A DNA stretch of 64,000 bases, from the NCBI GenBank assembly GCA_022446815.1, contig JAKVCD010000001.1, positions 1 through 64,000 of the forward strand, written 5' to 3'. Source of the DNA: Planctomycetota bacterium. GTDB taxonomy: Bacteria > Planctomycetota > UBA1135 > GCA-002686595. Made by a program: the position numbers and the translations under genes. The notes under the pieces are model-generated. The model was not told where the DNA came from. It saw only the letters and a list, made by a program, of their open reading frames with translations, and did not search any database. Positions 43,659 to 53,471 of this stretch are shown here, one piece after another; within the stretch, counting starts at the first letter, position 1; each line of letters opens with the position of its first letter.

Positions 43659-46215
43659 TCACCTCAAGCTCCCGCTTTAGCTCCTCCACCGTCCAAGAGT
43701 GTTGCCGGTCTCCAGACGCCGCGCGCACATTGGCGACGGTCTCCTCGGACACGGGCTCTGCCGTGTGGCCCCACTCGCGGCGGATGTAGGTGAGTACGCC
43801 CGCGATATCGCGGTCTGATCCCGCCAAGGCCGGCATCTCTTGGTCCCAGGTCTTGCCCATCACCTCGATCTCCCCTCCTAGCCCGTGCATGAGGACTCGC
43901 ACGAGCCAACCCTCATCGCCGAGCACATAAGGTGAGGTCTTGAGCGGTGGCCCGATGCCGTCCTCGCCACGGCCGCTCGGCTGATGACAGCCGGCGCAGA
44001 CCCCCATGTAGAGGTTCGCTCCGTGCGAGTAGAGCGCGCTCTCCTCCTCCGTGAGTTCGCGCGCCTCGGCGATCTCGACACCCTGCTTTCCGGGCCAGGC
44101 GAGGCTCTCTTGGAGACCGGAGAACTTTTGCGAGAGGAACTCACCCTCCGCCTCGAGCCCCATGAGCCCAGCCGGCTCCTTTGAGACGAACACCGGCAGC
44201 GGGTTCTTATCCTTGTCCTTGTCTCGCGCGGACTGCACCCCGTCACAGAGCGCGCCCCTCTGCCAGCTCTCCCTGCACCCGCCGGCGACGAGGGCGACGA
44301 GACCCTCCACGTTATCCATCTTCCCTTCGCGTGCGATGCCGCGCGCGAAGTCCCTCAGCGCGCGCGAGCGCCCGTCCGTCTTCTCCAAAACGTCGTCGCG
44401 CTTGAGCCAGGCGCTGAGGAGCTCGAGCTCCCTGCCGCCAACGCCTGAGAAGGTGATCCGCCGGAGGTCCTCGTCGTCAGAGTAGCGCGCGAGAAACTCC
44501 ACGAGCGCCGCGTCAGCGGCCTTCGAGTGCCCCTCTCCGAGCGAGAGCCCGACCTGCCGGCGCAACTTGTAGCTCTCCCCCTCTGCGACTGAGAGCATCG
44601 CCTCGGCGACGCTCTCCGAGCCGAGTTTCAGGTGCCACTCACCCGCGCGCACGCCGGTCTCCACGACCCGCGCGTCCTCATGAGCGAGAGCGTCCAAGAC
44701 CTCGGACTCCTTCGTAGCGCTCAACCCGTCAAGCGCCCAAAGCCCGTGCACCCAGCCCATCGGTGTAGGGCTCCCCGCGAGCATCGCGTGGAGGGCTGCC
44801 TCTGCTTCATCGTCACCTGTGCCCTCTTCAACGAAGACGCGCTGCGCGCGATCGCGCCACCAGCCGTTCGGGTGGTTGAGGGTCAAGGCGAGCTCGTCCC
44901 AGCTGGCCTCAGCGAGGTCTGGACCCGCAGCGCCAGCTTGGTTCGTTCGCTTCACTCGCCAGATTCGACCAAGGCCTAAGGGCGTCTCGAGGCCGCGGTC
45001 CTTGACCTGCCTGCGCAGGAAGGTCGTCACATAGTTTCTGTGCTGGAGGACGCCGCGGTAGAGGTCGACGATGTAGATGCAGCCGTCGGGGCCTCCCGCG
45101 ATGTTGACCGGTCGGAAGCGCTCGTCCGTGGAGGTCATGAAGGAGGACTCCTTGCGGGCGGGCTCGCCGCGCAACCCTCCACGATCATCCTCAACGAGGT
45201 CATAACGCAGGACGAGGTTACCGCAGGGCTCGCACACGAAGGCGTCGCCCTTCACGTCTGGACCTAGCCCGTCTCCGCGCTGGATGTATGGCCCGCAGGT
45301 CCCGGTGGTCCGCGCGAGCTTGCCCTCATCTGTCAGCATGTGGGGCTTGTAGCCCCGGTTGATCCCCGGGTTCACCCGGCTGGAGTAGACCGTCTGGTCA
45401 TGAACGACCCGTGACTTCATCCCTGGCGGACCTGGGAGGTTCGGGTTCCTCACAGCGTAGACCGAGCTGTACTGATCAAAGCGCAGCGCGTCCGAGTTCG
45501 AGTTGTAGAAGATGCGACCCATGTCGTCTGTCGCGATACCCCACTGGCCGCCGCCCGAGTGCCGGACGCGCTCGAAGGCCTCGCCAGTCCACTCGTAGCT
45601 GTAGCCCCCGTTCGCACAGTGAAAGCGGTTGTCGAGGGTGCGCAAGAGCCCGTTCAACGCGTGCTCAGGGTTCTTGTGGCCGGCGAGCCCGGGATCCACA
45701 TTCTCGATGAGGGTGCGCTCGTCAGCTCGCCCGTCTCCGTCCGTGTCGCGGCAGAAGTAGAGGTTGGGTGGAAGGATCACGAGCGCGCCATCGCGTGTCG
45801 GCGCGACGCTCCGCGGCAGCTGGAGCCCGTCAAGGAAGACCGTGCGCTCGTCCATGACGCCGTCGCCGTCCTTGTCCGTGAGCACCGCGATCTCGCAGAT
45901 CGGCTCGAGCTCGTTCGTTGCGTCAATGTCCGGCATGTAGGCCGTCCACTCCACGACCCACATGCGCCCCACGTCGTCGAAGACGACCTGCACCGGGTCA
46001 TTGATCAAGGGCTCGCTAGCGACGAGCTCTACCTCGAAGCCCGGGGGCAGCTCAAAGGTGGAGAGTGCCTCCTCAGGGGTGAGGGCCGGCGCGTCAGGGA
46101 TCACGATGTCATCGCGGACGAGCGCGGTCTTGCTCACCGCGTCATCACCGCGCTGCATAGCCGGTGCAGTCACGCTGATGAGCGCGACCATGATCCCTGT
46201 CGTTAGCTGTCTCAA
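43651..46215 (-). CDS. PVC-type dehydrogenase-like beta-propeller with C-terminal cytochrome c domain
   Basis: Secreted redox protein of 854 aa. It has a signal peptide (TTGIMVALISVTAPAMQ) and a PQQ-dehydrogenase-like propeller (FELPPGFEVELVASEPLINDPVQVVFDDVGRMWVVEW, PDGCIYIVDLYRGVLQHRNYVT). A HEAT-like helical region and a C-terminal haem c domain follow, with VCAGCHQPSGRG (CxxCH) and a candidate axial methionine in WDQEMPAL. Such proteins are a PVC hallmark. It overlaps the Gfo/Idh gene by 4 bp and the transporter gene by 8 bp. Likely donates electrons from periplasmic sugar oxidation. Confidence 0.88.
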   Translation of the reverse strand: MRQLTTGIMVALISVTAPAMQRGDDAVSKTALVRDDIVIPDAPALTPEEALSTFELPPGFEVELVASEPLINDPVQVVFDDVGRMWVVEWTAYMPDIDATNELEPICEIAVLTDKDGDGVMDERTVFLDGLQLPRSVAPTRDGALVILPPNLYFCRDTDGDGRADERTLIENVDPGLAGHKNPEHALNGLLRTLDNRFHCANGGYSYEWTGEAFERVRHSGGGQWGIATDDMGRIFYNSNSDALRFDQYSSVYAVRNPNLPGPPGMKSRVVHDQTVYSSRVNPGINRGYKPHMLTDEGKLARTTGTCGPYIQRGDGLGPDVKGDAFVCEPCGNLVLRYDLVEDDRGGLRGEPARKESSFMTSTDERFRPVNIAGGPDGCIYIVDLYRGVLQHRNYVTTFLRRQVKDRGLETPLGLGRIWRVKRTNQAGAAGPDLAEASWDELALTLNHPNGWWRDRAQRVFVEEGTGDDEAEAALHAMLAGSPTPMGWVHGLWALDGLSATKESEVLDALAHEDARVVETGVRAGEWHLKLGSESVAEAMLSVAEGESYKLRRQVGLSLGEGHSKAADAALVEFLARYSDDEDLRRITFSGVGGRELELLSAWLKRDDVLEKTDGRSRALRDFARGIAREGKMDNVEGLVALVAGGCRESWQRGALCDGVQSARDKDKDKNPLPVFVSKEPAGLMGLEAEGEFLSQKFSGLQESLAWPGKQGVEIAEARELTEEESALYSHGANLYMGVCAGCHQPSGRGEDGIGPPLKTSPYVLGDEGWLVRVLMHGLGGEIEVMGKTWDQEMPALAGSDRDIAGVLTYIRREWGHTAEPVSEETVANVRAASGDRQHSWTVEELKRELEVND

Positions 46216-47216
46216 GTCGCTCCTAGCGCCTCTCGCTCGGCCTCAAGCATCTCTGCCAGGCCTGCCGCCTCACCAATCGTAGCCCCGAGAGCCGATCCGG
46301 TGTTGATCGCGTTGAGTAAGTGTCGGACCTCGCCGTCATAGCCGTTGATGTCCTCAACCTCGATCACTTCGAACTCGCCATCCTTAGCCAGCATCAGCTG
46401 CTGCTCACGACCGAGGTCGAAGTCCGCCGTCGCCTCATCAAAGATGACCACATAGCGCATCCTAAAGGGCGAGCCGGGGGTGTGATCCCAGCCGCCCTCT
46501 GCGACGACGTGGCTCGGTCCGTCGAGGTAGCGATAGAGCGTCGTGAGGTGCGCAGTGCTCCCAGTACTGCGGAGCTCATCCGGCGTCCCGAAGACCCAGC
46601 GGATGAAGTCGGCGTCATGGATGTGCAGGTCAACGAGCGCGCCGCCTGTGCGCGAGTCATCCTCATAGAAGCCACCGCCCCCGCCAGGCCGTGTCCCGAG
46701 GCGCTGAAAGGCCGCAGCCCTCACAGCCCCAAAGGTGCCCTCCCTCACGCGCTCGGCGAGCCAAGCCCACGCAGGCCAGAAGCGCATGCACATGGCGGGC
46801 ATGCAGAGCGCGTCGGTTCGCGCGTCCACCTCAGCGAGGCGCGCCACCTCTTCCGCTGTGATCGCGACAGGCTTCTCCACAAGGACGTGCTTCCCAGCCT
46901 CAAGAGCGGCGATCGCGAGATCGACGTGGGAGTCAGTCGGCGTGCAGATGCTGACGACGTCCACCGAGGGGTCAGCAAAGAGCTCGGCCGGGTCCTCATA
47001 GCCTTTCACCTCCGCAGGGTCGAAGAGGTCCTCCGCTGCGTCGGTGTCGAAGTTGCCCGCCGCGGGCGCCTTGCCCGCGCGCCGCTCCGGATCTGCGTCG
47101 CACACCGCGACTAGCTTGTTACCGAAGCCGGCCTCATCAGCGCGTTGGTACGCGCCGAGGTGCGTCTGCCCCATGAAACCCAGCCCGACGATCCCGACTC
47201 CTAGCTTGTCACTCAC
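46212..47216 (-). CDS. Gfo/Idh/MocA-family oxidoreductase
   Basis: NAD(P)-dependent sugar dehydrogenase-like enzyme, 334 aa. It has a Rossmann motif GVGIVGLGFMGQTHLGAYQR near the N-terminus, CTPTDSHVDLAIAALEAGKHVLVEKPVAI with the conserved EKP, and a C-terminal substrate domain with GGALVDLHIHDADFIRWVFG (catalytic histidine/aspartate). There is no signal peptide, so it is cytoplasmic. It lies between the TIM-barrel and haem-binding genes with 4-bp overlaps on both sides. Confidence 0.92.
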   Translation of the reverse strand: MSDKLGVGIVGLGFMGQTHLGAYQRADEAGFGNKLVAVCDADPERRAGKAPAAGNFDTDAAEDLFDPAEVKGYEDPAELFADPSVDVVSICTPTDSHVDLAIAALEAGKHVLVEKPVAITAEEVARLAEVDARTDALCMPAMCMRFWPAWAWLAERVREGTFGAVRAAAFQRLGTRPGGGGGFYEDDSRTGGALVDLHIHDADFIRWVFGTPDELRSTGSTAHLTTLYRYLDGPSHVVAEGGWDHTPGSPFRMRYVVIFDEATADFDLGREQQLMLAKDGEFEVIEVEDINGYDGEVRHLLNAINTGSALGATIGEAAGLAEMLEAEREALGAT

Positions 47217-48055
47217 GCTTGCGCTCCTGTCTTCTCGTCCACAAGTGCACGGGCGATCTTGATGTCTCCCGCTCGGTCATCACCAGCCTCTCGCTCGATC
47301 ATCATTCCGACCGATAGACCCGTCTTTTGCATGACGGAAAAGAAACCGTCCCAGTCGACCTCACCTGTGCCCACCGGCACCTCAGCCCCCCATGTCCCAG
47401 GCGTCAGCGTCTTCGTCGCATCCTTGATGTGCACCTGCATCACATGAGGCGCGAGGCGCTCGAAGGACTCCACCGGGTCACCCATGGCGTAGAGGATCAT
47501 GTTCGCCGGGTCGAAGTTGACGCCGACGTTCTCGGAGCCGAGCTCCTCCAAGACGGCGAGGAGCGTGGCCGCGTCCTCTTGTCCGGTCTCGAAGGCGAGG
47601 CGAACGCCCACGGCTTTAAAGGCCTCGTCGAGCTCTCGCAGACGCTTGATGAGCTTAGGTCGCTCCGGGTCGCTCGGGTCGTGCGGGAGGAAGCCCGCGT
47701 GCAGGCTCACAAGGTCGATCCCGAGCTCGCGCGCGACCGCGGCGTTACCGTGAGCAGCGCGTAGATTCGTCTCCCAGTGTTCGTCTGGGCGGACGCCGCC
47801 GGTGGCCTGGATGCTCTCTAGGGTTGAGTAGTCCTCAGCCTCCATTCCCATCATCCCGCTCACGACTTTCGCACCGACTGCTTCAAGGGCCTCCACGGTG
47901 GCCTTGGTGCTCCAGTCGCCGGTGCGCAGCGGGTCAAGATGCAGCTGCACGGCGTTCACACCGATCTCGCCCACCTTCTGGGCGAGCTCTTCAGGTGACT
48001 GAGGCTGCAGAGACCAGGAACAGACGCCCAGCTTGGGGGGGGTGGATTGAGGCAA
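47213..48055 (-). CDS. Sugar phosphate isomerase/epimerase-like TIM barrel (cytoplasmic)
   Basis: Xylose-isomerase-like barrel without an export signal, about 280 aa. It shows KLGVCSWSLQPQSPEELAQK, VNAVQLHLDPL, LVSLHAGFLPHD, VRLAFETGQEDAATLL (metal Glu), NVGVNFDPANMILYAMGDPV (Asp) and HVMQVHIKDA. I take the TTG at 48055 (preceded by GAAGAG) as the start. A GTG at 48121 would add 22 residues with no family match. It is first of the minus operon with Gfo/Idh and shares the divergent promoter region 48056-48222. Confidence 0.82.
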   Translation of the reverse strand: MPQSTPPKLGVCSWSLQPQSPEELAQKVGEIGVNAVQLHLDPLRTGDWSTKATVEALEAVGAKVVSGMMGMEAEDYSTLESIQATGGVRPDEHWETNLRAAHGNAAVARELGIDLVSLHAGFLPHDPSDPERPKLIKRLRELDEAFKAVGVRLAFETGQEDAATLLAVLEELGSENVGVNFDPANMILYAMGDPVESFERLAPHVMQVHIKDATKTLTPGTWGAEVPVGTGEVDWDGFFSVMQKTGLSVGMMIEREAGDDRAGDIKIARALVDEKTGAQA

Positions 48056-48222
48056 AGTCGACTCTTCGTGTGGGTTCTTAAGGTGCGCGAGAGAGAGATC
48101 ATAGCGCCTTCTAGCCCACACCCTCGGGGAAGGCCTCTTGCTCCTGGCCCCGACCCCTTGCGCTGTGAGCCCGATGCCCTGAAAGTGGTCTCTTGTCAGA
48201 AGAAAAACCGTACTCCACCCCC
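48056..48222. promoter_or_regulatory. Divergent promoter region of the two sugar-oxidation operons
   Basis: About 170 bp between the minus-strand isomerase and the plus-strand isomerase genes. It should hold both promoters and any shared operator. I see no clear -10/-35 pair or palindrome. Confidence 0.4.
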
Positions 48223-49128
48223 ATGTCCAACGATCCCAGCCGCCGCGATGTCCTCGCTGGCGCGACGAGCCTCACCGGCCTCGCGCTCACCCCCTCCCTC
48301 CTCGCCTCGGATGACTCCTGGTTCAGGATCTCCCTCGCGCAGTGGTCTCTGCACCGGACCCTCTTCGCCGGCAAGCTCGACAACCTCGACTTCGCCAAGG
48401 CCACTCGCGAGCGCTTCGGCCTCGCCGCCTGCGAGTACGTGAACGCCTTCTTCAAAGACAAGGCCTGCGACTTCGACTATCTCAGCGACATGAAGACGCG
48501 CGCTGACGACCACGGGGTCGAGAGCCTACTCATCATGGTCGACGGCGAGGGCCAGCTCGGGAACCCCGACGCCGACGCCCGCAAGCGCGCCGTCCACAAC
48601 CACTATCGCTGGGTCGTCGCCGCCGCCTACCTAGGTTGTCACTCCATTCGCGTCAACGCCGGTGGCAACGGCGACCGCGCAGAGGTCCAGCGCCTCGCGG
48701 CAGACTCACTCAACAAGATCGCCCAGTTCGGCGACCAGTACGACTGCGACGTCATCGTCGAAAACCACGGCGGCGCCTCTTCAGACGGCGCGTGGCTCGC
48801 AGGGGTGATGAAGCTCGCAGACAACCCGCGCGTCGGCACGCTCCCCGACTTCGGCAACTTCCACGTCGGCGGCGGCAACTGGTACGACCGCTACAAGGGC
48901 GTCGAAGAGCTCATGCCCTACGCGAAGGCCGTGAGCGCCAAGAGCCACGCCTTCGATGAGGATGGCAACGAGACCAAGACGGACTACAAGCGCATGATGC
49001 GAATCGTCCAGCAGGCGAGCTACCGCGGCTGGGTCGGCATCGAGTGGGAGGGTGGTGACCCCGGAGAAGACGAGGGCATCAAGCTGACTCGCGACCTCCT
49101 CGTGCGCTGCGGCGGGCGCATAGGCTGA
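48223..49128 (+). CDS. Sugar phosphate isomerase/epimerase-like TIM barrel, Tat signal
   Basis: A 301-residue xylose-isomerase-like barrel with a twin-arginine signal (SRRDVLAGATSLTGLALTPSLLA). Blocks visible are WFRISLAQWSLHRTLFAGKLD, HSIRVNAGGNGDRAE, CDVIVENHGGASSDG (Glu ligand), VGTLPDFGNFHVGG (Asp ligand), and GWVGIEWEGG near the C-terminus. I use the ATG at 48223; the upstream TTG at 48193 is weaker. Followed 12 bp later by the large haem-binding gene. Probably periplasmic and acting on an oxidised sugar. Confidence 0.84.
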   Translation: MSNDPSRRDVLAGATSLTGLALTPSLLASDDSWFRISLAQWSLHRTLFAGKLDNLDFAKATRERFGLAACEYVNAFFKDKACDFDYLSDMKTRADDHGVESLLIMVDGEGQLGNPDADARKRAVHNHYRWVVAAAYLGCHSIRVNAGGNGDRAEVQRLAADSLNKIAQFGDQYDCDVIVENHGGASSDGAWLAGVMKLADNPRVGTLPDFGNFHVGGGNWYDRYKGVEELMPYAKAVSAKSHAFDEDGNETKTDYKRMMRIVQQASYRGWVGIEWEGGDPGEDEGIKLTRDLLVRCGGRIG

Positions 49129-49140
49129 GGCTGGACCAGG

Positions 49141-52100
49141 ATGATCTCCAGCGCGCTCTTCGCCTGCGCTCTCCTCGCGAGCCCGCAGCACCCCGCCGAC
49201 AAGCCCGCAGGTGACGGTCCGCGTCTCGTGATCCGCGAGGCCTCCGAGGAGGGCGCGGAGGCGATCTCTGGCATCCAAACTGCGCCGAACATTGAGGTCT
49301 CGCTCTACGCAGCAGAGCCCATGGTCGCGAACTTGGTCGCGCTCTACGTCGCCAACGACGGCGCGGTCTACGCGGTCGAGACCTTCCGGTCCGAGTCCGG
49401 CGTCACAGATATGCGCAGCCACATGGACTGGCTGGACTACGAGCTCAAGAACACGACCGTCGAAGAGCGAGTTGAGATGCATCGTTACTACGAAGGCGAG
49501 GACTCCATGATCTTCGCCGGTGAGCCTGAGCGTATCCGCCTCCTGCGAGACACCGACGGCGACCACGTAGCCGATATCTCCACCGTCTTTGCGGACCAGT
49601 TCAACGAGCCCGCAGACGGCATCGCCGCAGGCGTCTTGGTGCGAGGCAAAGACGTCTGGTTCACCTGCATCCCTAGCCTTTGGAAGCTCCGCGACAACGA
49701 CGGAGACGACGTCGCAGATGAGGTCGAGGAGCTGTCGACCGGCTACGGCGTACACATCGCCTTGCGCGGCCACGACCTCCACGGCCTCCGCTTCGGCCCG
49801 GACGGCAGGCTCTACTTCTCTCTAGGTGACCGCGGCGTCAACCTCACGACCAAGGAGGGCGAGCACCTCTACCTGCCTCACACCGGCGCGGTCTTCCGCT
49901 GCGAGCCGGACGGCTCCGACCTCGAGTTCTTCGCCACGGGCTTGCGAAACCCTCAAGAGCTCGTCTTTGACGACCACGGCAACCTCTTCACGGGCGACAA
50001 CAACTCAGACGGCGGCGACCGCGCGCGCTGGGTCTACGTCGTGCAGCACGGCGACACGGGCTGGCGCTTCCACTATCAATACCTCGAGTCTCCCTGGGTC
50101 CGCGGCCCGTGGAACGACGAGAAGCTTTGGCACCCCCACCACCCTGGCCAAGCTGCGTACATCGTCCCGCCGATCGCGAACTTCATCAACGGACCCTCGG
50201 GGCTCACCTACTACCCCGGCACCGGGCTCACCTCGGCTTACGACGGGCACTTCTTCCTGTGTGAGTTCCGCGGCAACGCCGAGCACTCCGGCGTGATGGC
50301 CTTCGACCTCATCCCGCAGGGCGCGAGCTTCGCGATGAATGTGCCTGAGCGCTTCCTCTGGGGGACGCTCACGACGGACATCGACTTCGCGCCTGACGGC
50401 TCGATGTACTTCACAGACTGGGTCCACGGCTGGAACAAGTCTGGCAAGGGCCGGATCTACCGCGCTCGCTCCACCGCCGGCGAGGGGGAGCCCCTGCGCC
50501 TAGAGGTGCTCAAGCTCCTCAGCGAAGGGATGGAGGGGCGCGGGACCCTCGAGCTGATGGAGCTCCTCGCGCACCGGGACCGCCGCGTCCGCCAAGAGGC
50601 GCAGTTCGCCCTCGTCGACCTAGGGGCAGAGGGGATGCGCGGCTTCGTGAAGGTCTTGCGCCAATCGAGGGAGCGCATCGATCGGCTCCACGCGCTCTGG
50701 GGCATCGGCCAGCTCGAGCGCAAGAACCCCACTGGCGCGGCCGGCTTCATCCCCTCTCTCCTCTACGAGGAGGACGAAGAGCTTCGCGCGAACGCGGCGC
50801 GTGTGCTGGGTGACCTCAAGCATGCTGATGTCGCCTATGCCCTTGAGGAGAAGCTCGAGGACGACTCTCTCCGAGTTCGCCACCTCTCAGCTTTAGCCCT
50901 CGGAGAGATGGGACAAGCCTCCTCGGTCGAGCCCCTCGTGAAGCTCATCGACGACACAGGCGACGCGGACCCAGTGCTACGCCACAGCGCGGTCATGGGC
51001 CTCTTGGGCTGCGCTACGGATGAAGACCTCGCCCGGCTCGCAGACCACGAGTCCACCTACGTTCGAATGGCGGTCTTGCTGTGCTATCGCCGCAAGGGCT
51101 CTGTAGAGATCACGCGCTTCCTCAACTCGGAAGACCCTCTGCTCTTCACGGAGGCCTGCCGGGCTGTATACGACGTCCCGATCGAGGCCGCGCTCCCCTC
51201 GCTCGCTGCACAGATCGAGCGCGCAGACGTCCCGAACGCGGCATGTGCGCGCCGCATCATGGCGGCTAACCACCGCCTCGGCGGCGCACGCCGCGCCACC
51301 GAGCTCGCGCGCCTCGCGTCAGAGGAGACCCACCAAGAGAGGTTTCGCGTCGAAGCCCTCGAGCTCCTCGCGAGCTGGGACGACGCCCCTGTTGCTGACC
51401 GCGTCCACGGCGCGTACTGGCCCGTACCAGCGCGTGACACGGAGGCTCTCGACGCAGCGTGCTCCCTCCTCATCGGGCGTGGAATCCTGCAGGCATCCGA
51501 CAAGATCGTCGCCACATATATCAGCCTCGCGAGGTCCGCAAAGCACGCAGCCTCTGGTCCGGCGCTAGCAGCGCTTGTCAGCGACACGGCGCGAAGCGGT
51601 CGGCTGCGCGGCGACGCTCTGGCTGCGCTCCACGCGGTCGGAGCGAGCGAGTGGCAGGCAGCCCTCGATGTGGGCCTACAGTCTGGCGACGGAGACCTCC
51701 GCGGTGCGAGCCTCGGCCAGCTCCGCAAGCTCGACCCCGCTCTGGCGCTCGCACGCGCTGAAGCTGCCCTACAAGCCGACAGCCTCCCTGAGCGCCGCGC
51801 GGCCTACACCGTCCTCGGGGCGCTCGTAGACCCGAAGGCCGCCGCGCTCCTCACTACAGAGGTCGAGAAGCTCACCCGGGGCGAGGTCGCCCCTGAGGCC
51901 GCGCTCGAGCTCATACAAGCTGCAGAGTCCAAGGATTCGACGCCGCTTAGGCTGGCCCTCGAAGCCCACAAGGCGCAAGAGACAGACGCAGCGCTCTCAC
52001 GCTGGATCGAGTCCTTAGAGGGTGGTGACGCCGCGCGCGGTGAGGCGCTCTTTCTCTCCAAGGCCGAGCTCTCCTGCCTCCGCTGCCACCGCCCCGAGGC

Positions 52101-52440
52101 GACCGATGAGCCCGCAGTCGGGCCGAACCTCGCGGGCCTCTCTCAGCGCATGACGCGCCGGGAGATCCTGACCTCGATCGTCGATCCGAACCGGGATGTC
52201 TCAGAGGACTTCGAGTCTTGGACGCTGCTCCTCGACGATGACGAGGTCCTCTCTGGGCGCATCCTCTCCGAAGACGCCGAGAGCCTCGTCCTCATTGACG
52301 CTGAGGGCTACGTCTACGACGTCAAACCTGCAGAGGTAAGAGAGCGCAGGCGTGCGCTCTCCTCCATGCCGGAAGGCCTCTCCGGCTTCCTCACTCGCTC
52401 CGAGATGCGGGACCTGATCGAATACCTCTCCACCCTCTGA
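49141..52440 (+). CDS. PVC-type dehydrogenase-like propeller with HEAT repeats and haem-binding domain
   Basis: Exported 1099-aa protein (signal SALFACALLASPQHP). The N-terminal propeller has IEVSLYAAEPMVANLVALYV, DTDGDHVADISTVF, LRDNDGDDVADEVEEL, GLRFGPDGRLYFSLGDRG and RNPQELVFDDHGNLFTGDNNSDGGDR. HEAT-like repeats follow (MELLAHRDRRVRQEAQFALVDLG, ANAARVLGDLKHADVAYALEE). The C-terminal domain has LSCLRCHRPEATDEPAVGPNLAGL (CxxCH) and the PVC haem-binding tail IVDPNRDVSEDFESW. It parallels the 854-residue protein at 43651-46215, but with a longer helical middle. Confidence 0.88.
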   Translation: MISSALFACALLASPQHPADKPAGDGPRLVIREASEEGAEAISGIQTAPNIEVSLYAAEPMVANLVALYVANDGAVYAVETFRSESGVTDMRSHMDWLDYELKNTTVEERVEMHRYYEGEDSMIFAGEPERIRLLRDTDGDHVADISTVFADQFNEPADGIAAGVLVRGKDVWFTCIPSLWKLRDNDGDDVADEVEELSTGYGVHIALRGHDLHGLRFGPDGRLYFSLGDRGVNLTTKEGEHLYLPHTGAVFRCEPDGSDLEFFATGLRNPQELVFDDHGNLFTGDNNSDGGDRARWVYVVQHGDTGWRFHYQYLESPWVRGPWNDEKLWHPHHPGQAAYIVPPIANFINGPSGLTYYPGTGLTSAYDGHFFLCEFRGNAEHSGVMAFDLIPQGASFAMNVPERFLWGTLTTDIDFAPDGSMYFTDWVHGWNKSGKGRIYRARSTAGEGEPLRLEVLKLLSEGMEGRGTLELMELLAHRDRRVRQEAQFALVDLGAEGMRGFVKVLRQSRERIDRLHALWGIGQLERKNPTGAAGFIPSLLYEEDEELRANAARVLGDLKHADVAYALEEKLEDDSLRVRHLSALALGEMGQASSVEPLVKLIDDTGDADPVLRHSAVMGLLGCATDEDLARLADHESTYVRMAVLLCYRRKGSVEITRFLNSEDPLLFTEACRAVYDVPIEAALPSLAAQIERADVPNAACARRIMAANHRLGGARRATELARLASEETHQERFRVEALELLASWDDAPVADRVHGAYWPVPARDTEALDAACSLLIGRGILQASDKIVATYISLARSAKHAASGPALAALVSDTARSGRLRGDALAALHAVGASEWQAALDVGLQSGDGDLRGASLGQLRKLDPALALARAEAALQADSLPERRAAYTVLGALVDPKAAALLTTEVEKLTRGEVAPEAALELIQAAESKDSTPLRLALEAHKAQETDAALSRWIESLEGGDAARGEALFLSKAELSCLRCHRPEATDEPAVGPNLAGLSQRMTRREILTSIVDPNRDVSEDFESWTLLLDDDEVLSGRILSEDAESLVLIDAEGYVYDVKPAEVRERRRALSSMPEGLSGFLTRSEMRDLIEYLSTL

Positions 52441-52458
52441 TCCCAACCCATATCCGCC

Positions 52459-53355
52459 ATGAGCCTCTCACGCCGCGACCTCCTCGCCTCCTCCGCCGCC
52501 ATCGCCGGCACTACCGCAGTCGCGAACGCCGCGCTCTCTCAAGACGAGGCCGAGGCTCGCGCCACAGGCAAGCCTGGGAAGACCCCGCATACCAAGTTCG
52601 CGCTGAACGTCGAGATGTGGGGCATGGGCATGGGCTTCTATGACCGCATCGAGCGCGCGCACGAGCTGGGCTTTCCCGCTGTCGAGTTCTGGCCTTGGCG
52701 CAACAAGGACCTCGACCACGTCGCCGAGATCGTCGCTGAGACCGGGATCGAGGTCGCGCAATTCACCGGCTGGGGCTTCGCACCGGGCCTCAACAACCCG
52801 AAGAACCACACGAAGTTTGTCGAAGAGGTGAAGGCCTCATGCGAAGCCGCCAAGAAGATCGGCGCGCGCAAGATGACGATCGTCGCGGGCAACAACCAGA
52901 AGGGCATGAGCCAGGACGAGATGCTTAAGGCCGTGACCGATGGCTTGAAGCTCGCCGCCCCCATCTGCGAAGACCACAACGTGATGATGATCTTGGAGCC
53001 GATGAACGGCCGCCGCGATCACCCTGGCCACTGCCTCTACGGCTCCGTAGACGCGACGCGGATCTGCCGCGAGGTCGACAGCCCTATGTGCAAGATCAAC
53101 TGGGACCTCTACCACATGCAGATCGAAGAGGGGGACCTCTGCGGCCGCATGAAGGACGGCTTCGACCAGATCGGCTACTTGCAGTTTGCAGACCACCCCG
53201 GCCGCAATCAGCCCGGTACCGGCGAGATCCACTACAACCGCGTCTTCAAAGAGGCGATCGCCCTCGGCTACACCGACTTCGTCGGCGCCGAGTGCCGCCC
53301 CCGCGGCGACTACGTCGAGGCCGCCTGGGACATCTGGCGCTCCGACCAGTGGTAA
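52459..53355 (+). CDS. Hydroxypyruvate-isomerase-like TIM barrel, Tat signal
   Basis: 298 aa with a Tat signal (SRRDLLASSAAIAGTTAVANA). It has barrel motifs NVEMWGMGMGFYDRIERAHELGFPAVEFWPW, MTIVAGNNQKGMSQDEML, MMILEPMNGRRDHPGHCLYG (metal-binding Glu and His), CKINWDLYHMQIEEGDL (Asp, His) and YLQFADHPGRNQPGTGEIHY. The GRNEPGTGE-like block is a hydroxypyruvate isomerase signature. The export signal implies a periplasmic substrate, so the classical role in glyoxylate metabolism is uncertain. Last gene of the plus operon. Confidence 0.85.
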   Translation: MSLSRRDLLASSAAIAGTTAVANAALSQDEAEARATGKPGKTPHTKFALNVEMWGMGMGFYDRIERAHELGFPAVEFWPWRNKDLDHVAEIVAETGIEVAQFTGWGFAPGLNNPKNHTKFVEEVKASCEAAKKIGARKMTIVAGNNQKGMSQDEMLKAVTDGLKLAAPICEDHNVMMILEPMNGRRDHPGHCLYGSVDATRICREVDSPMCKINWDLYHMQIEEGDLCGRMKDGFDQIGYLQFADHPGRNQPGTGEIHYNRVFKEAIALGYTDFVGAECRPRGDYVEAAWDIWRSDQW

Positions 53356-53471
53356 TCCTTGGCCCTAAGACGCAAAGACAACCCTAAATACGATCAGCGC
53401 AGACGCGCCCTAACTCGGCGCTGGCACAAGCAGTGAAAGCAGGACACGCCTGTTCAGCAAGAGTCCGTGCT

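Noticed and set aside
42165..43793. 542-codon plus-strand frame over the transporter gene
   Set aside because: Shadow of a membrane-protein gene; charged low-complexity composition and no homology visible.
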